Notes: generated by a model not told the origin, from the letters alone. Shown: positions 18,729 through 26,917, counted from the first letter of the stretch. The stretch is DNA of 63,947 nucleotides from Clostridia bacterium (GCA_017504795.1 JAFVQM010000009.1:1-63947), one strand, 5' to 3'. Program-made: numbers and translations.

Positions 18729-18757
18729 TTGACAATATTCAAAAGTAGTGTTAAATT
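18729..18757 (+). promoter_or_regulatory. Promoter of the Val T-box unit
   Basis: TTGACA (18729-18734) and TAAATT (18752-18757) with 17 bases between; a TATAAT a little further down (18761) is too far from the -35 box. Confidence 0.65.
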
Positions 18758-18763
18758 TAATAT

Positions 18764-19025
18764 AATTAAATTAAAAGCGACGACGAAAAGTTACTTAAAA
18801 ATCCACTTTTTTCAGAGAATCGGCGTTTGGTGCAAGCCGTAAAAAGTCTTTTGAGTATGTAGTTTCCGAGCTGAGAGAAAGAAAGGTTTACCGATTAGAA
18901 TCTCTCCGTGACTTCTGCGTTAACGAATAGGAATTGTTAGATTCCAAAAGTGGCAACTTAGGTTGCAATTTGAGTGGTACCGCGGGATAAAACTCGTCTC
19001 AAAGCAATTTGGGGCGAGTTTTTTG
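18764..19025 (+). ncRNA. T-box leader, specifier GUA (valine)
   Basis: Contains CAGAGAA and the apical CGGC...GCCG hairpin (18813-18839), T-box GTGGTACCGCGG at 18974-18985 and a terminator. Stem I base: AGC (18776-18778) + GACGAC + GAAA (18785-18788) pairs with TTTC (18863-18866) + CGA + GCT (18870-18872); above the loop TACTTAAAA pairs with TTTTGAGTA. This places codon GUA at 18859-18861, one base before the TTTC arm, as in the other two leaders. A Phe reading (UUC, 18864-18866) would break the GAAA/TTTC helix. The stretch 18908-18960 is nearly identical to the Ile leader, so leader and gene were duplicated together. Confidence 0.8.
18991..19024 (+). terminator. Terminator of the Val T-box leader
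   Basis: AACTCGTCTC (18991-19000) pairs with GGGGCGAGTT (19011-19020), followed by a T run. Confidence 0.82.
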
Positions 19026-19067
19026 TTTATAAAGTCAAGCGCCCTTAAAAAGACACTTGGAGAAGGT

Positions 19068-21347
19068 ATGGAAGAATTAAAACTAAAAATTAAAGAAATT
19101 AGCGAGCGTATTAAAGAACTTCGTGAGATTGAAAACGTAACGGTTGCCGAAATGGCAAAGTTAACGGGCGTAACCGAGCAAGAATATCTAGACTGTGAAA
19201 ACGGCGTAAGCGACTTAAACTTTGCGTTCATTTATCGTCTAGCAAACGCCCTTAAAGTCAACGTGACCGAACTTATCGAAGGTTACACGCCAAATCTTAA
19301 ATCGTACACGGTAACTAGAAACGGCAACGCGCCTATGGTAAGTAACGCCCACGGTATGACGTATTATAACTTAGCAAGCGCTTTCAAGAAAAAGATTGCC
19401 GAACCCCTTTACGTCGTTAGTAAGTATAGTGAAGAGGCGCAAAACACTCCGCTTGAACTCACTACCCACAACGGTCAAGAGTGCGACCTTATTATCGAAG
19501 GTAACTTGCTAGTTCAAATAGGCAAACACCAAGAAATTTTAGGACCTGGCGACAGTATTTATTATAATTCTGACACACCGCACGGTCTTAGAGCCGTTGG
19601 CGGAAAAGATTGTATTTTTTACGCTATCGTTCTAAACCCCACGGGCGAGCCGATTCCCGAACTTAGTAAGGAAATTATTCCGTCAAAACCCGTCAAGGTG
19701 GACGACGGCAAGAAGAAGAGAATTTACAAAAAGTATATCGACACCGTTCTTAACGAAAACGGAACGCCAACGTCTATCACTTTCAAAAATTACGAAAAGT
19801 TCAACTTCGCGTTTGACGTGTTAGACGCTATTGCGGAAAAAGACCCTGATAAACTTGCTATGTTACATATTAGCAAGGATAAAACCGAAAGGAGATTTAC
19901 CTTTAAGGATATCAAAAAGGAAAGTAACCGCGTAGCCAACTACTTAAAGTCGTTAGGCGTTAAAAAGGGAGATAGGGTACTTTTAGTATTAAAGCGCCAC
20001 TATCAATACTGGCCTACTATGATGGCGCTTAACAAACTCGGCGCTATCGCAATACCTGCAACCAACCAACTTCAACCGCACGACTTCGAGTACCGCTTTA
20101 ACGCGGCTGGCGTAAGTACGGTTATCGCTACGGCGGACGAGATGGTTGCGGATAATATTGAAAAAGTTTTAGATGCTTGCCCCACCGTTAAAACTAAAAT
20201 AATCGTTAACGGCAAAAGAGAAGGCTGGCACGACTTCAACGAAGAATACACCTTGTATTCCACCCACTTTAACCGCACGGAAGACACCGCTTGTGGCGAC
20301 GATTTGATGCTTATGTTCTTCACGTCGGGAACGACGGGCTATCCCAAAATCGCCGCTCACTCGTTTACCTATCCGCTTGGGCATTTCCACACGGCAAAGT
20401 ACTGGCACAACGTAGATCCTGACGGTATTCACTTTACAATATCCGATACCGGCTGGGCTAAGTCAATGTGGGGAAAACTTTACGGTCAATGGCTATGCGA
20501 AGGCGCAATTTTCGTTTACGACTTCGATAGGTTTGACGCTAGCGAAATTTTACCAATGTTTGCAAAGCACCAAATCACCACTTTCTGCGCACCGCCAACT
20601 ATGCTTAGAATGCTCGTTAAAGAAGATATTTCTAAATACGACTTATCGTCAATTAAGCATATGACTACCGCTGGCGAAGCGTTAAACCCCGAAGTTTACC
20701 GCCAGTTTGAAAAGGCTACGGGCTTGCAGATTATGGAAGGCTTTGGTCAAACCGAAAGCACTATGATTATCGGCAATATGACGGGGGCTTCGCATAAAAT
20801 CGGCTCAATGGGTAAGCCCGCACCTATATACGACGTTGATATCGTAGATAGTGACGGTAATTCCGTTGAAGACGGTGAAACGGGTGAAATCGTTATCAAA
20901 ATAGGTGACAAAGCGCCCTGCGGTTTATTCAAAGGCTATTATCGTGACGAAGAAAAAACTCGCGAAGTTTGGCACGACGGGTATTATCACACGGGCGACA
21001 CCGCTTGGCGTGATGAAGACGGGTTTTATTGGTACGTTGGCCGTGTTGACGACGTTATTAAGTCAAGTGGTTACCGTATAGGACCTTTCGAAATCGAATC
21101 GGTAATAATGGAACTTCCCTACGTTTTAGAGTGTGGCGTTTCTGCCGAGCCTGACGAAGTTCGCGGTCAAGTAGTAAAGGCAAGTATAGTACTTACTAAG
21201 GGTACCGAGCCTAGCGAAGAATTGAAGAAAGAAATTCAAAACTACGTTAAAAAGAACACCGCACCCTATAAGTATCCGCGTATCGTAGTGTTTAGGGACG
21301 AACTTCCCAAGACTATTAGCGGAAAAATCCAACGTAACAAACTTTAA
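19068..21347 (+). CDS. HTH-cupin-acyl-CoA synthetase fusion (Val T-box controlled)
   Basis: 759 residues and a close paralogue of the protein at 16213: HTH (about 5-65), cupin (LTTHNGQECDLIIEGNLLV, GDSIYYNSDTPHG) and a complete AMP-forming acyl-CoA synthetase with FFTSGTTGYPKIAAH, GFGQTEST, YHTGDTAWRDEDGFYWYVGR and terminal SGKIQRNKL. The ATG at 19068 follows GGAGAAGG; a longer in-frame reading from 18963 would lie inside the T-box leader and is rejected. The last 70 residues are almost identical to the paralogue, also at the DNA level, which suggests recent gene conversion. A valine-specific leader suggests isobutyrate as substrate. The lack of a clear terminator before the next genes suggests read-through into the oxidoreductase genes. 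Confidence 0.88.
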   Translation: MEELKLKIKEISERIKELREIENVTVAEMAKLTGVTEQEYLDCENGVSDLNFAFIYRLANALKVNVTELIEGYTPNLKSYTVTRNGNAPMVSNAHGMTYYNLASAFKKKIAEPLYVVSKYSEEAQNTPLELTTHNGQECDLIIEGNLLVQIGKHQEILGPGDSIYYNSDTPHGLRAVGGKDCIFYAIVLNPTGEPIPELSKEIIPSKPVKVDDGKKKRIYKKYIDTVLNENGTPTSITFKNYEKFNFAFDVLDAIAEKDPDKLAMLHISKDKTERRFTFKDIKKESNRVANYLKSLGVKKGDRVLLVLKRHYQYWPTMMALNKLGAIAIPATNQLQPHDFEYRFNAAGVSTVIATADEMVADNIEKVLDACPTVKTKIIVNGKREGWHDFNEEYTLYSTHFNRTEDTACGDDLMLMFFTSGTTGYPKIAAHSFTYPLGHFHTAKYWHNVDPDGIHFTISDTGWAKSMWGKLYGQWLCEGAIFVYDFDRFDASEILPMFAKHQITTFCAPPTMLRMLVKEDISKYDLSSIKHMTTAGEALNPEVYRQFEKATGLQIMEGFGQTESTMIIGNMTGASHKIGSMGKPAPIYDVDIVDSDGNSVEDGETGEIVIKIGDKAPCGLFKGYYRDEEKTREVWHDGYYHTGDTAWRDEDGFYWYVGRVDDVIKSSGYRIGPFEIESVIMELPYVLECGVSAEPDEVRGQVVKASIVLTKGTEPSEELKKEIQNYVKKNTAPYKYPRIVVFRDELPKTISGKIQRNKL

Positions 21348-21348
21348 T

Positions 21349-21545
21349 CCCTTATAAACTTCGTCTATCTTCGTTAACTGCTTTGTTTACAGATTTCGAT
21401 GACCAACAAGGTCTATCTCACCCTGTAAACTTCGCGAGCCTTGATATACTCGTTTCTAAGGTCTTAAAGAGTAAGTTGTAATAGGCTTTGAGTGTAAATT
21501 GCCTTGTCTTGCTTGTTTCTAACTCGTTACGCAAGTTGTAATAGG
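21349..21545 (+). repeat. Intergenic structured repeat, copy 2
   Basis: GTTTACAG (about 21388) pairs with CTGTAAAC (about 21424) around GACC-AACAA-GGTC. In copy 5 the same helix reads GTTTACGG/CCGTAAAC, a compensatory change. The tail at 21478-21528 is nearly identical to 18598-18648 of copy 1. Confidence 0.8.
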
Positions 21546-21577
21546 CAAAATATAAGATAAAAAAACTACATTAAAAA

Positions 21578-22234
21578 ATGGAAAAGAGAATTATCATATT
21601 TAGCGGGCATTACGGTAGCGGTAAAACGAATATTGCTGTTAACTTTGCAACCGACCTTAAAAAAAGGCACGACAAAGTTGCGGTAGCCGACCTTGATATC
21701 GTAAACCCCTATTTTAGAACCAAAGACAGTCTTGACCTTTTTGAAAGAGAAGGGATAAGGTTAATATGTTCAGAGTACGCAAATAGCAACGTAGATATCC
21801 CCGCACTTCCGCAAGATATTTACGCCGTAACCGACGATACTACTTACAAAATGGTAGTTGACGTTGGCGGTGACGATAGGGGCGCGTTAGCGCTTGGTAG
21901 ATTAACCCCTAAAATCATTGCGGAAAACGACTATGAAATGCTACTAGTTATAAACTGCTATCGCCCACTAACGCCAAACGCTAGTTCTACGGTAGAAGTT
22001 GCTAGGGAGATAGAGTCGGCGTGCAAAATAAAGTTTACGGGCATAGTAAACAACTCCAACCTTGGAGATTTAACTTGTGAAGAAGACGTTTTAAGTTCGC
22101 TGTCTTACGCGCAAGAAATTTCTTCGCTTATGAAAATTCCCGTAAAATACACCACGGTAAAAAGTGACTTATATAAAAGTCTTAGCGGTAAAATTGAAAA
22201 TCTTTACCCACTTAACTTACAAAAAAAGATTTAA
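21578..22234 (+). CDS. MinD/ParA-like P-loop ATPase linked to the oxidoreductase
   Basis: 218 residues. GHYGSGKTNIAVNFA near residue 10 is the Walker A loop and VADLDIVNPYF near 38 the second SIMIBI-type motif; MVVDVGGDD near 90 is Walker B-like. Proteins of this kind often precede VorB-type 2-oxoacid oxidoreductases in Clostridia, so a part in assembling iron-sulfur clusters or the complex is plausible, but no function is proven. No clear ribosome site precedes the ATG. It lies 12 bases before the ferredoxin-type subunit gene. Confidence 0.75.
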   Translation: MEKRIIIFSGHYGSGKTNIAVNFATDLKKRHDKVAVADLDIVNPYFRTKDSLDLFEREGIRLICSEYANSNVDIPALPQDIYAVTDDTTYKMVVDVGGDDRGALALGRLTPKIIAENDYEMLLVINCYRPLTPNASSTVEVAREIESACKIKFTGIVNNSNLGDLTCEEDVLSSLSYAQEISSLMKIPVKYTTVKSDLYKSLSGKIENLYPLNLQKKI

Positions 22235-22245
22235 GGAGAAAAATT

Positions 22246-22452
22246 ATGGCAAAACTTACGATTAACGTTGAAAAATGCAAAGGCTGTGGTCTTTGTGTTG
22301 ACGTTTGTCCCAAAAACGTTTTGGAACTCTCGCCAAATAAAATCAATAAAAAAGGGCATAAACCCGTAGAAGCGGTTAGAGAAGAAAGTTGCATAGGTTG
22401 TGCTTTTTGCGCAACTATGTGTCCCGACTGCATTATTAAGGTAGAAAGGTGA
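22246..22452 (+). CDS. vorD: 2-oxoacid:ferredoxin oxidoreductase delta (2x4Fe-4S) subunit
   Basis: 68 residues with two cysteine sets, CKGCGLCVDVCP near 10-21 and CIGCAFCATMCP near 48-59, each for one 4Fe-4S cluster. It relays electrons between ferredoxin and the TPP subunits encoded next to it. TTAAGGAGAA precedes the ATG. The symbol is by analogy with other Vor/Kor operons. Confidence 0.9.
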   Translation: MAKLTINVEKCKGCGLCVDVCPKNVLELSPNKINKKGHKPVEAVREESCIGCAFCATMCPDCIIKVER

Positions 22453-22456
22453 TATT

Positions 22457-23518
22457 ATGGCAAATAAAGTTTTAATGAAAGGTAACGAAGCAATTGCCGA
22501 AGCAGCAATCAAAGCAGGTTGCAAACACTACTTTGGCTATCCCATAACTCCGCAAACGGAAATTGCCGCTTATATGGCTAAAAAGATGCCTAAAATCGGC
22601 GGTACTTTCTTACAAGCGGAAAGTGAAATTGCCGCTATCAATATGGTATACGGCGTATCTTCGGCTGGTTATAGGGTTATGACTAGTTCGTCAAGCCCGG
22701 GCATTTCGCTTAAAAGCGAAGGTTTATCCTACCTAGCAGGTGCGGACCTTCCCGCGGTTGTTATAAACGTTCAACGTGGCGGTCCTGGTCTTGGTGATAT
22801 TCAACCTAGCCAGTCAGACTATTTTCAAGCAACTCGTGGCGGTGGTCACGGTGACTTCCATATGATAGTATTAGCGCCCGGTAGCGTTCAGGAAATGGCG
22901 TCGCTCACCGTAAAGGGCTTTGAACTTGCGGACAAGTATAGAATGACCGCTATGATTCTTGCCGACGGTACTATGGGGCAAATGATGGAGCCCGTTGAAC
23001 TTGATTTCGACGTTGCGCCCGCACCCGAAAAACCTTGGGCAACCAACGGTACTAAAATGCAAAGAAAGCACAATATAACTAACTCTTTATCGCTCGTTCC
23101 CGAAGAACTTGAAAAGTTTAACTTCGCTAGATACGAAAGATACAAACTTATCGAAGAAACGGAAGCGTTGTGCGAAGAGTATTTGATGGACGACGCTGAA
23201 ATTGCAGTAACTGCTTACGGCATTGCGTCAAGAGTAACCAAAAACGCCGTTGACGAAGCGCGCAAAATGGGTATAAAGGTAGGTTTAATTAGACCTATAA
23301 CCGTATGGCCTTTCCCCAAAGCGCCCTATGAAAAAGCGGCAGAAAAAGTTAACCATATAATTACCGTTGAACTTTCAATGGGGCAAATGATAGAAGACGT
23401 TATGCTTGCAACCAAGTGTAAAGTTCCCGTAACGCTTTGCAACCGCGCGGGTGGTATGATACCTTCGGTTGAACAGGTGTTAGAAGAAATTAAAAAATAC
23501 GCTAAAAGGGGGGAATAA
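22457..23518 (+). CDS. vorB: 2-oxoacid:ferredoxin oxidoreductase alpha subunit, VorB type
   Basis: 353 residues. KGNEAIAEAAIKAGCKHYFGYP at the start, QAESEIAAINMVYGVS near 55 and TSSSSPGISLKSEGLSY near 75 are typical of the alpha subunit annotated as 3-methyl-2-oxobutanoate dehydrogenase VorB. The complex interconverts branched 2-oxo acids plus CoA with acyl-CoA, CO2 and reduced ferredoxin. Substrate preference cannot be read from sequence, but the company of a branched-chain aminotransferase and Ile/Val/Leu T-boxes favours branched-chain acids. Here the reductive (carboxylating) direction is inferred. Confidence 0.9.
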   Translation: MANKVLMKGNEAIAEAAIKAGCKHYFGYPITPQTEIAAYMAKKMPKIGGTFLQAESEIAAINMVYGVSSAGYRVMTSSSSPGISLKSEGLSYLAGADLPAVVINVQRGGPGLGDIQPSQSDYFQATRGGGHGDFHMIVLAPGSVQEMASLTVKGFELADKYRMTAMILADGTMGQMMEPVELDFDVAPAPEKPWATNGTKMQRKHNITNSLSLVPEELEKFNFARYERYKLIEETEALCEEYLMDDAEIAVTAYGIASRVTKNAVDEARKMGIKVGLIRPITVWPFPKAPYEKAAEKVNHIITVELSMGQMIEDVMLATKCKVPVTLCNRAGGMIPSVEQVLEEIKKYAKRGE

Positions 23519-23521
23519 AAA

Positions 23522-24274
23522 ATGGTAGTATTTGATAAACCTAAATCACTTGCAGATATCTCTATGCACTATTGCCCCGGTTGTACCCACGGCATAGTTC
23601 ACCGCTTAGTTGCCGAAGTTATTGACGAACTCGGTATCGAAGGCAAAACTATCGGTATCGCGCCCGTTGGTTGTTCGGTTATGGCGTACAACTACTTTAA
23701 TTGCGATATGATAGAAGCCGCTCACGGCAGAGCACCTGCCGTTGCTACTGGTGTTAAAAGAGCAAATCCTGACGAGCATATCGTATTTACCTATCAAGGT
23801 GACGGCGACTTAGCGTCAATCGGTATGGCTGAAACCGTACACGCTGCGGCTCGTAACGAAAACATAACTATAATCTTTATTAACAACGCCATCTACGGTA
23901 TGACGGGTGGTCAAATGGCGCCCACGTCACTTCCTGGGCAAGTAACTCAAACGTCCCCCTACGGGCGTGACGTTAACGCTTGCGGTTACCCCGTTAAAGT
24001 GTGTGAAATGCTTTCTACCTTAGAAGGTCCAGAATATTTAGAAAGAGTTACCGTAAACAGCGTAAAAGCAGTTAAAAACGCTAAAAAGGCAATTAAAAAA
24101 GCCTTCCAAAATCAAATTGATAAGAAAGGTTTTTCTCTCGTAGAAGTTTTATCTACCTGCCCAACCAACTGGGGTATGACTCCGCAAAACGCCCTTAAAT
24201 GGATTGACGAAAAGATGATTCCGTACTATCCCTTAGGCGTGTATAAAGACAGAAGTAATAAGGAGAATAACTGA
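23522..24274 (+). CDS. vorA: 2-oxoacid:ferredoxin oxidoreductase beta subunit (TPP-binding)
   Basis: 250 residues. YCPGCTHG near 17, APVGCSVM near 50, and the TPP/magnesium motif [10 protein letters not shown] near 97-106 followed by [18 protein letters not shown] near 117-134 are as expected. It binds thiamine diphosphate and carries out the C-C bond step with the alpha subunit. Four bases separate it from vorB, one from the gamma gene. Confidence 0.9.
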   Translation: MVVFDKPKSLADISMHYCPGCTHGIVHRLVAEVIDELGIEGKTIGIAPVGCSVMAYNYFNCDMIEAAHGRAPAVATGVKRANPDEHIVFTYQGDGDLASIGMAETVHAAARNENITIIFINNAIYGMTGGQMAPTSLPGQVTQTSPYGRDVNACGYPVKVCEMLSTLEGPEYLERVTVNSVKAVKNAKKAIKKAFQNQIDKKGFSLVEVLSTCPTNWGMTPQNALKWIDEKMIPYYPLGVYKDRSNKENN

Positions 24275-24275
24275 T

Positions 24276-24815
24276 ATGAAAACTACTAAATATTTATTCT
24301 CTGGTTTTGGTGGTCAAGGTATACTATTTTCGGGTAAATTCTTAGCCTACAAAGGTCTTACTGCTGACAAAAACGTTAGTTGGTTGCCTTCTTACGGCCC
24401 CGAAATGCGCGGTGGCACGGCAAGTTGTGGCGTTATTATATCTGACGGGTCTATCGGCTCGCCTATTATCGACAAGCCTGACGTTTTGATTGCAATGAAT
24501 CTTCCTTCGCTCGATAAATACGAAAGCACGGTGGTTTCTGGCGGTACTATCGTTTTAGATAGTTCGCTTATAGATAGAAAGGTTGAAAGAACTGACGTTA
24601 ACGCCGTTTACGTTCCCGCAACTAGATTAGCAAGTGAAAACGGTATGCCAACGCTTGCAAATATGATAATCGTAGGTAAACTTTTAGCGCTTGAAGGCGA
24701 AACGGGTAGCGAAATTATTGACGAAACGCTTAAAAAAGTAATATCTGCAAAGCATGCGGATATGCTTGAAGTTAACAAAAAAGCAATGCAAATCGGCGCT
24801 GATTATAAGGAGTAA
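24276..24815 (+). CDS. vorC: 2-oxoacid:ferredoxin oxidoreductase gamma subunit
   Basis: 179 residues with [18 protein letters not shown] near 9 and [13 protein letters not shown] near 41-53, the signature of the gamma domain that contacts CoA and the other subunits. It ends four bases before the ilvE start codon at 24820, so the aminotransferase is translated next. Confidence 0.9.
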   Translation: MKTTKYLFSGFGGQGILFSGKFLAYKGLTADKNVSWLPSYGPEMRGGTASCGVIISDGSIGSPIIDKPDVLIAMNLPSLDKYESTVVSGGTIVLDSSLIDRKVERTDVNAVYVPATRLASENGMPTLANMIIVGKLLALEGETGSEIIDETLKKVISAKHADMLEVNKKAMQIGADYKE

Positions 24816-24819
24816 AATT

Positions 24820-25881
24820 ATGGAAATTAAAATAGTTAAAACTCAAAACAAAAAAGTTAAACCCGAACCTAGCACTTTGGGGTTCGGCAAATATTTTTCA
24901 GACCATATGGCTATGATGACTTGGTCGCAAGAAAAGGGTTGGCACAACGCTCGTATCGTTCCGTTTGAAAATTTATCTATCCACCCTGCAAGCACCGTTC
25001 TTCACTACGGCGCGGAAATATTTGAAGGCTTAAAGGCGTACAGAAGAAAAGACGGTGGCGTTCAAATGTTTAGACCTATCGAAAACGTTAGAAGACTTAA
25101 CCGTTCGGCTGAAAGGCTTTGTCTTCCCACTATCCCCGAAGATATGGCTTTTGAACTTTTAACAAAGTTTGTTGAAGTTGAACAGGAATGGACTCCGTCA
25201 AACGAAGGAACTTCCCTTTATTTAAGACCGTTTATGTTTGGTAACGACGAAACTCTCGGAGTTCACTCGGTACACAACGCGGAATTCGTGATTATTGCGT
25301 CGCCCGTTGGCAGTTACTACAAAGAAGGCATCAACCCCGTTAAAATCATGATAGAAAATGAAGACGTTAGAGCCGTTCGCGGTGGTACGGGTTATGCTAA
25401 ATGCGGTGGTAACTACGCTGCAAGCACAAGAGCAGGTAAGCGCGCCGAAGATAAAGGTTACTCGCAAGTATTGTGGCTTGACGGTGTTGAAAGAAAGTAT
25501 ATCGAAGAAGTTGGCGCTATGAACGTTATGTTCAAAATAAACGGCAAAATCGTTACGCCTATGCTTTCGGGCTCAATTCTCCCAGGTATTACTCGTATGA
25601 GTTGTATCGAAGTGTTAAAGTCAAAAGGCTTTGACGTTGAAGAAAGGCTTTTATCGGTTGACGAACTCGTTTCCGCTATGAAAGACGGTACTCTCGAAGA
25701 GGCCTTCGGTTGCGGTACTGCTGCCGTTATTTCGCCTATCGGCGAACTTATGTACGACGGGGTTAAATACACCGTAAACGGCGGTAAAATCGGCGAAACT
25801 ACTCAAATGCTTTACGATATCTTAACTGGTATTCAATGGGGTAAGGTAGAAGATACGTTCGGCTGGGTATATAAAATCTAA
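24820..25881 (+). CDS. ilvE: Branched-chain amino acid aminotransferase
   Basis: 354-residue class IV PLP enzyme exchanging amino groups between glutamate and the 2-oxo acids of Val, Leu and Ile. Motifs: LHYGAEIFEGLKAYR near 64-78, LYLRPFMFG near 129, KCGGNYAAS near 190, and EEVGAMNVMFKING near 229, typical of the long IlvE type. ATG at 24820 follows TAAGGAG, which overlaps the stop of vorC; a longer frame from 24754 lies inside vorC and is rejected. Its position after the Vor genes makes it the last step of the proposed route. Confidence 0.94.
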   Translation: MEIKIVKTQNKKVKPEPSTLGFGKYFSDHMAMMTWSQEKGWHNARIVPFENLSIHPASTVLHYGAEIFEGLKAYRRKDGGVQMFRPIENVRRLNRSAERLCLPTIPEDMAFELLTKFVEVEQEWTPSNEGTSLYLRPFMFGNDETLGVHSVHNAEFVIIASPVGSYYKEGINPVKIMIENEDVRAVRGGTGYAKCGGNYAASTRAGKRAEDKGYSQVLWLDGVERKYIEEVGAMNVMFKINGKIVTPMLSGSILPGITRMSCIEVLKSKGFDVEERLLSVDELVSAMKDGTLEEAFGCGTAAVISPIGELMYDGVKYTVNGGKIGETTQMLYDILTGIQWGKVEDTFGWVYKI

Positions 25882-25892
25882 TTTTTTTAAGC

Positions 25893-26035
25893 CGTTATTT
25901 CGGGCATTATGCGTCGTTTCTACTTAGTCGATAGACTTCGTTGACCAACAAGGTCTAACTCAGCCTATCGCCTTCGTGAGCCTAGCCTAATACCCAAACT
26001 AACGTCTTAAAAGTAAGTTGTAATAGGCTTGTTAA
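25893..26035 (+). repeat. Intergenic structured repeat, copy 3
   Basis: CGATAG (about 25929) pairs with CTATCG (about 25966) around GACC-AACAA-GGTC; the outer helix differs in sequence from the other copies but still pairs. The tail AAGTAAGTTGTAATAGGC matches copy 2. It starts soon after the ilvE stop. Confidence 0.78.
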
Positions 26036-26042
26036 CAAATAA

Positions 26043-26074
26043 AACAACTCCCGTTTGCATAAACGGGAGTTGTT
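26043..26074 (+). terminator. Terminator after ilvE and repeat copy 3
   Basis: AACAACTCCCGTTT / AAACGGGAGTTGTT, a 14-base stem with loop GCAT. The T run is short. Confidence 0.75.
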
Positions 26075-26095
26075 ACATATAAAAAGCATAATAAA

Positions 26096-26128
26096 AAGCC
26101 TTATAGTCAAAATGACTATAAGACTTAT
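26096..26128 (-). terminator. Terminator of the first XRE gene
   Basis: AAGCCTTATAGTCA / TGACTATAAGACTT stem next to the stop of the gene at 26130. Its sequence is nearly that of the terminator at 26411. Confidence 0.7.
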
Positions 26129-26129
26129 T

Positions 26130-26339
26130 TTAATCTAATGAAAATAGTTCGTTAGGCGTAATGTTATAAAGTTTGCAAAGTTCTAATATTTGAGTGTAGT
26201 TAAGTTCAAATACACCGTTTTCAAAACGGCTGTATTGCTGTTGTGTCATATTAAACTTTTCGGCAACTTGTTTTTGCGTTAATTTAACGTCTTTTCTTGC
26301 TTGTTTTAAGTTCGCGCCGATTTTATCTGCAACTCTCAT
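26130..26339 (-). CDS. Small XRE-family HTH regulator
   Basis: 69 residues made up of one helix-turn-helix: LKQARKDVKLTQKQVAEKFN, QQQYSRFENG and LCKLYNITPNELF. This is the single-domain Cro/CI type. It has its own terminator at 26096, sits alone between ilvE and the Leu T-box, and is accompanied by a second XRE gene. Target unknown; control of a nearby promoter is possible. Confidence 0.82.
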   Translation of the reverse strand: MRVADKIGANLKQARKDVKLTQKQVAEKFNMTQQQYSRFENGVFELNYTQILELCKLYNITPNELFSLD

Positions 26340-26410
26340 ATACCTAACTTATCACAAAATGATGTAAAAGTCTACTAAATAACACAAATTTGATAAAGAG
26401 ATTTAATAAT

Positions 26411-26448
26411 AAAAAGCCTTATAGTCATTTTGACTATAAGGCTTTTTT
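26411..26448 (-). terminator. Terminator of the second XRE gene
   Basis: Perfect 16-base stem AAAAAGCCTTATAGTC / GACTATAAGGCTTTTT, directly downstream of the stop at 26451. Almost identical to the hairpin at 26096. Confidence 0.8.
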
Positions 26449-26450
26449 AG

Positions 26451-26648
26451 TTACTTTCTATCTAATAATTCGTCAAGGGTTATATCAAAAAAATTTGCAA
26501 TTGCTATTAGTTGTGATATTGATGGTTCTGTGTATCCCGTTTCCCAGTGCGATATTGTTTTTGGAGAAATATTTAATATTTTAGCAAATGTCTTTTGGTC
26601 AAGATTATTTGCTTTACGTAAAGATTTTAGATTATCACAAAAATTCAT
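26451..26648 (-). CDS. Small XRE-family HTH regulator
   Basis: 65 residues: LKSLRKANNLDQKTFAKILN, PKTISHWETGY and IANFFDITLDELL show a complete HTH domain. The ATG at 26648 was taken since AGGGG lies 8 bases upstream; a TTG start two codons earlier is possible. It is divergent from the small membrane protein gene at 26756, and two copies of a TCAATAATTGAGA site lie between them, so it is probably an autoregulated repressor of both. Confidence 0.8.
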   Translation of the reverse strand: MNFCDNLKSLRKANNLDQKTFAKILNISPKTISHWETGYTEPSISQLIAIANFFDITLDELLDRK

Positions 26649-26676
26649 TATCAATACCCCTATTAAATAGATTGTA

Positions 26677-26727
26677 TCAATAATTGAGAAAAATGCTTGA
26701 CAATCTCAATAATTGAGAGTATATTAT
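26677..26727. promoter_or_regulatory. Divergent promoter with two tandem palindromic operator-like sites
   Basis: TCAATAATTGAGA occurs at about 26677 and again at about 26706; each centres on the palindrome CAATAATTG (CTCAATAATTGAG in the second). The second copy lies between TTGACA (26697-26702) and TATATT (26720-26725), a plus-strand promoter with 17-base spacing for the gene at 26756. A repressor bound there would block it. Confidence 0.65.
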
Positions 26728-26755
26728 AAACATATTTCACACGGGAGGAACATAT

Positions 26756-26917
26756 ATGACGTCTATTTTAATTCTCTTTGCTATAATTGGTGTGGTTGTT
26801 TTACTTTCAAAATTTTTACCTAATATTATAGCATCAATTCCAGCGGTTATTGGTATAATATTTCTTGCAATTATAATTGGCGGTGTTATCTTTTTTGTAA
26901 CTTTACCAACTATTTAA
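26756..26917 (+). CDS. Small two-helix membrane protein
   Basis: 53 residues, too short for usual gene finding but with GGGAGGAA before the ATG and its own promoter. Two hydrophobic stretches (about 3-17 and 26-50) separated by SKFLPN make it an integral membrane microprotein. I do not recognise a family. With the divergent XRE repressor it forms a unit that resembles small regulator/membrane-peptide pairs. Confidence 0.6.
   Translation: MTSILILFAIIGVVVLLSKFLPNIIASIPAVIGIIFLAIIIGGVIFFVTLPTI

Noticed and set aside
18859-18866. Phe codon UUC as specifier of the T-box at 18764 (and UUC at 27327 in the third leader)
   Set aside because: These bases form the 3' arm of the helix between K-turn and specifier loop (GAAA/TTTC, GGAA/TTCC). 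The register one base before that arm gives GUA and CUC, matching the Ile leader and the LeuA-like target.
18963-19067. N-terminal extension of the second HTH-cupin ligase
   Set aside because: It lies within the T-box and terminator; ATG 19068 has a good ribosome site and aligns with the paralogue.
21578-25881. Oxidative branched-chain amino acid fermentation by Vor and the ligases
   Set aside because: Induction by uncharged tRNA and AMP-forming, ATP-consuming ligases argue for synthesis. The reversible Vor reaction alone would allow either direction, so this is kept only as a weaker alternative.
26096-26448. The two near-identical inverted repeats as ends of a small mobile unit
   Set aside because: Each sits directly after an XRE stop with a T run on that strand, so terminator function explains them; no target duplication was seen.
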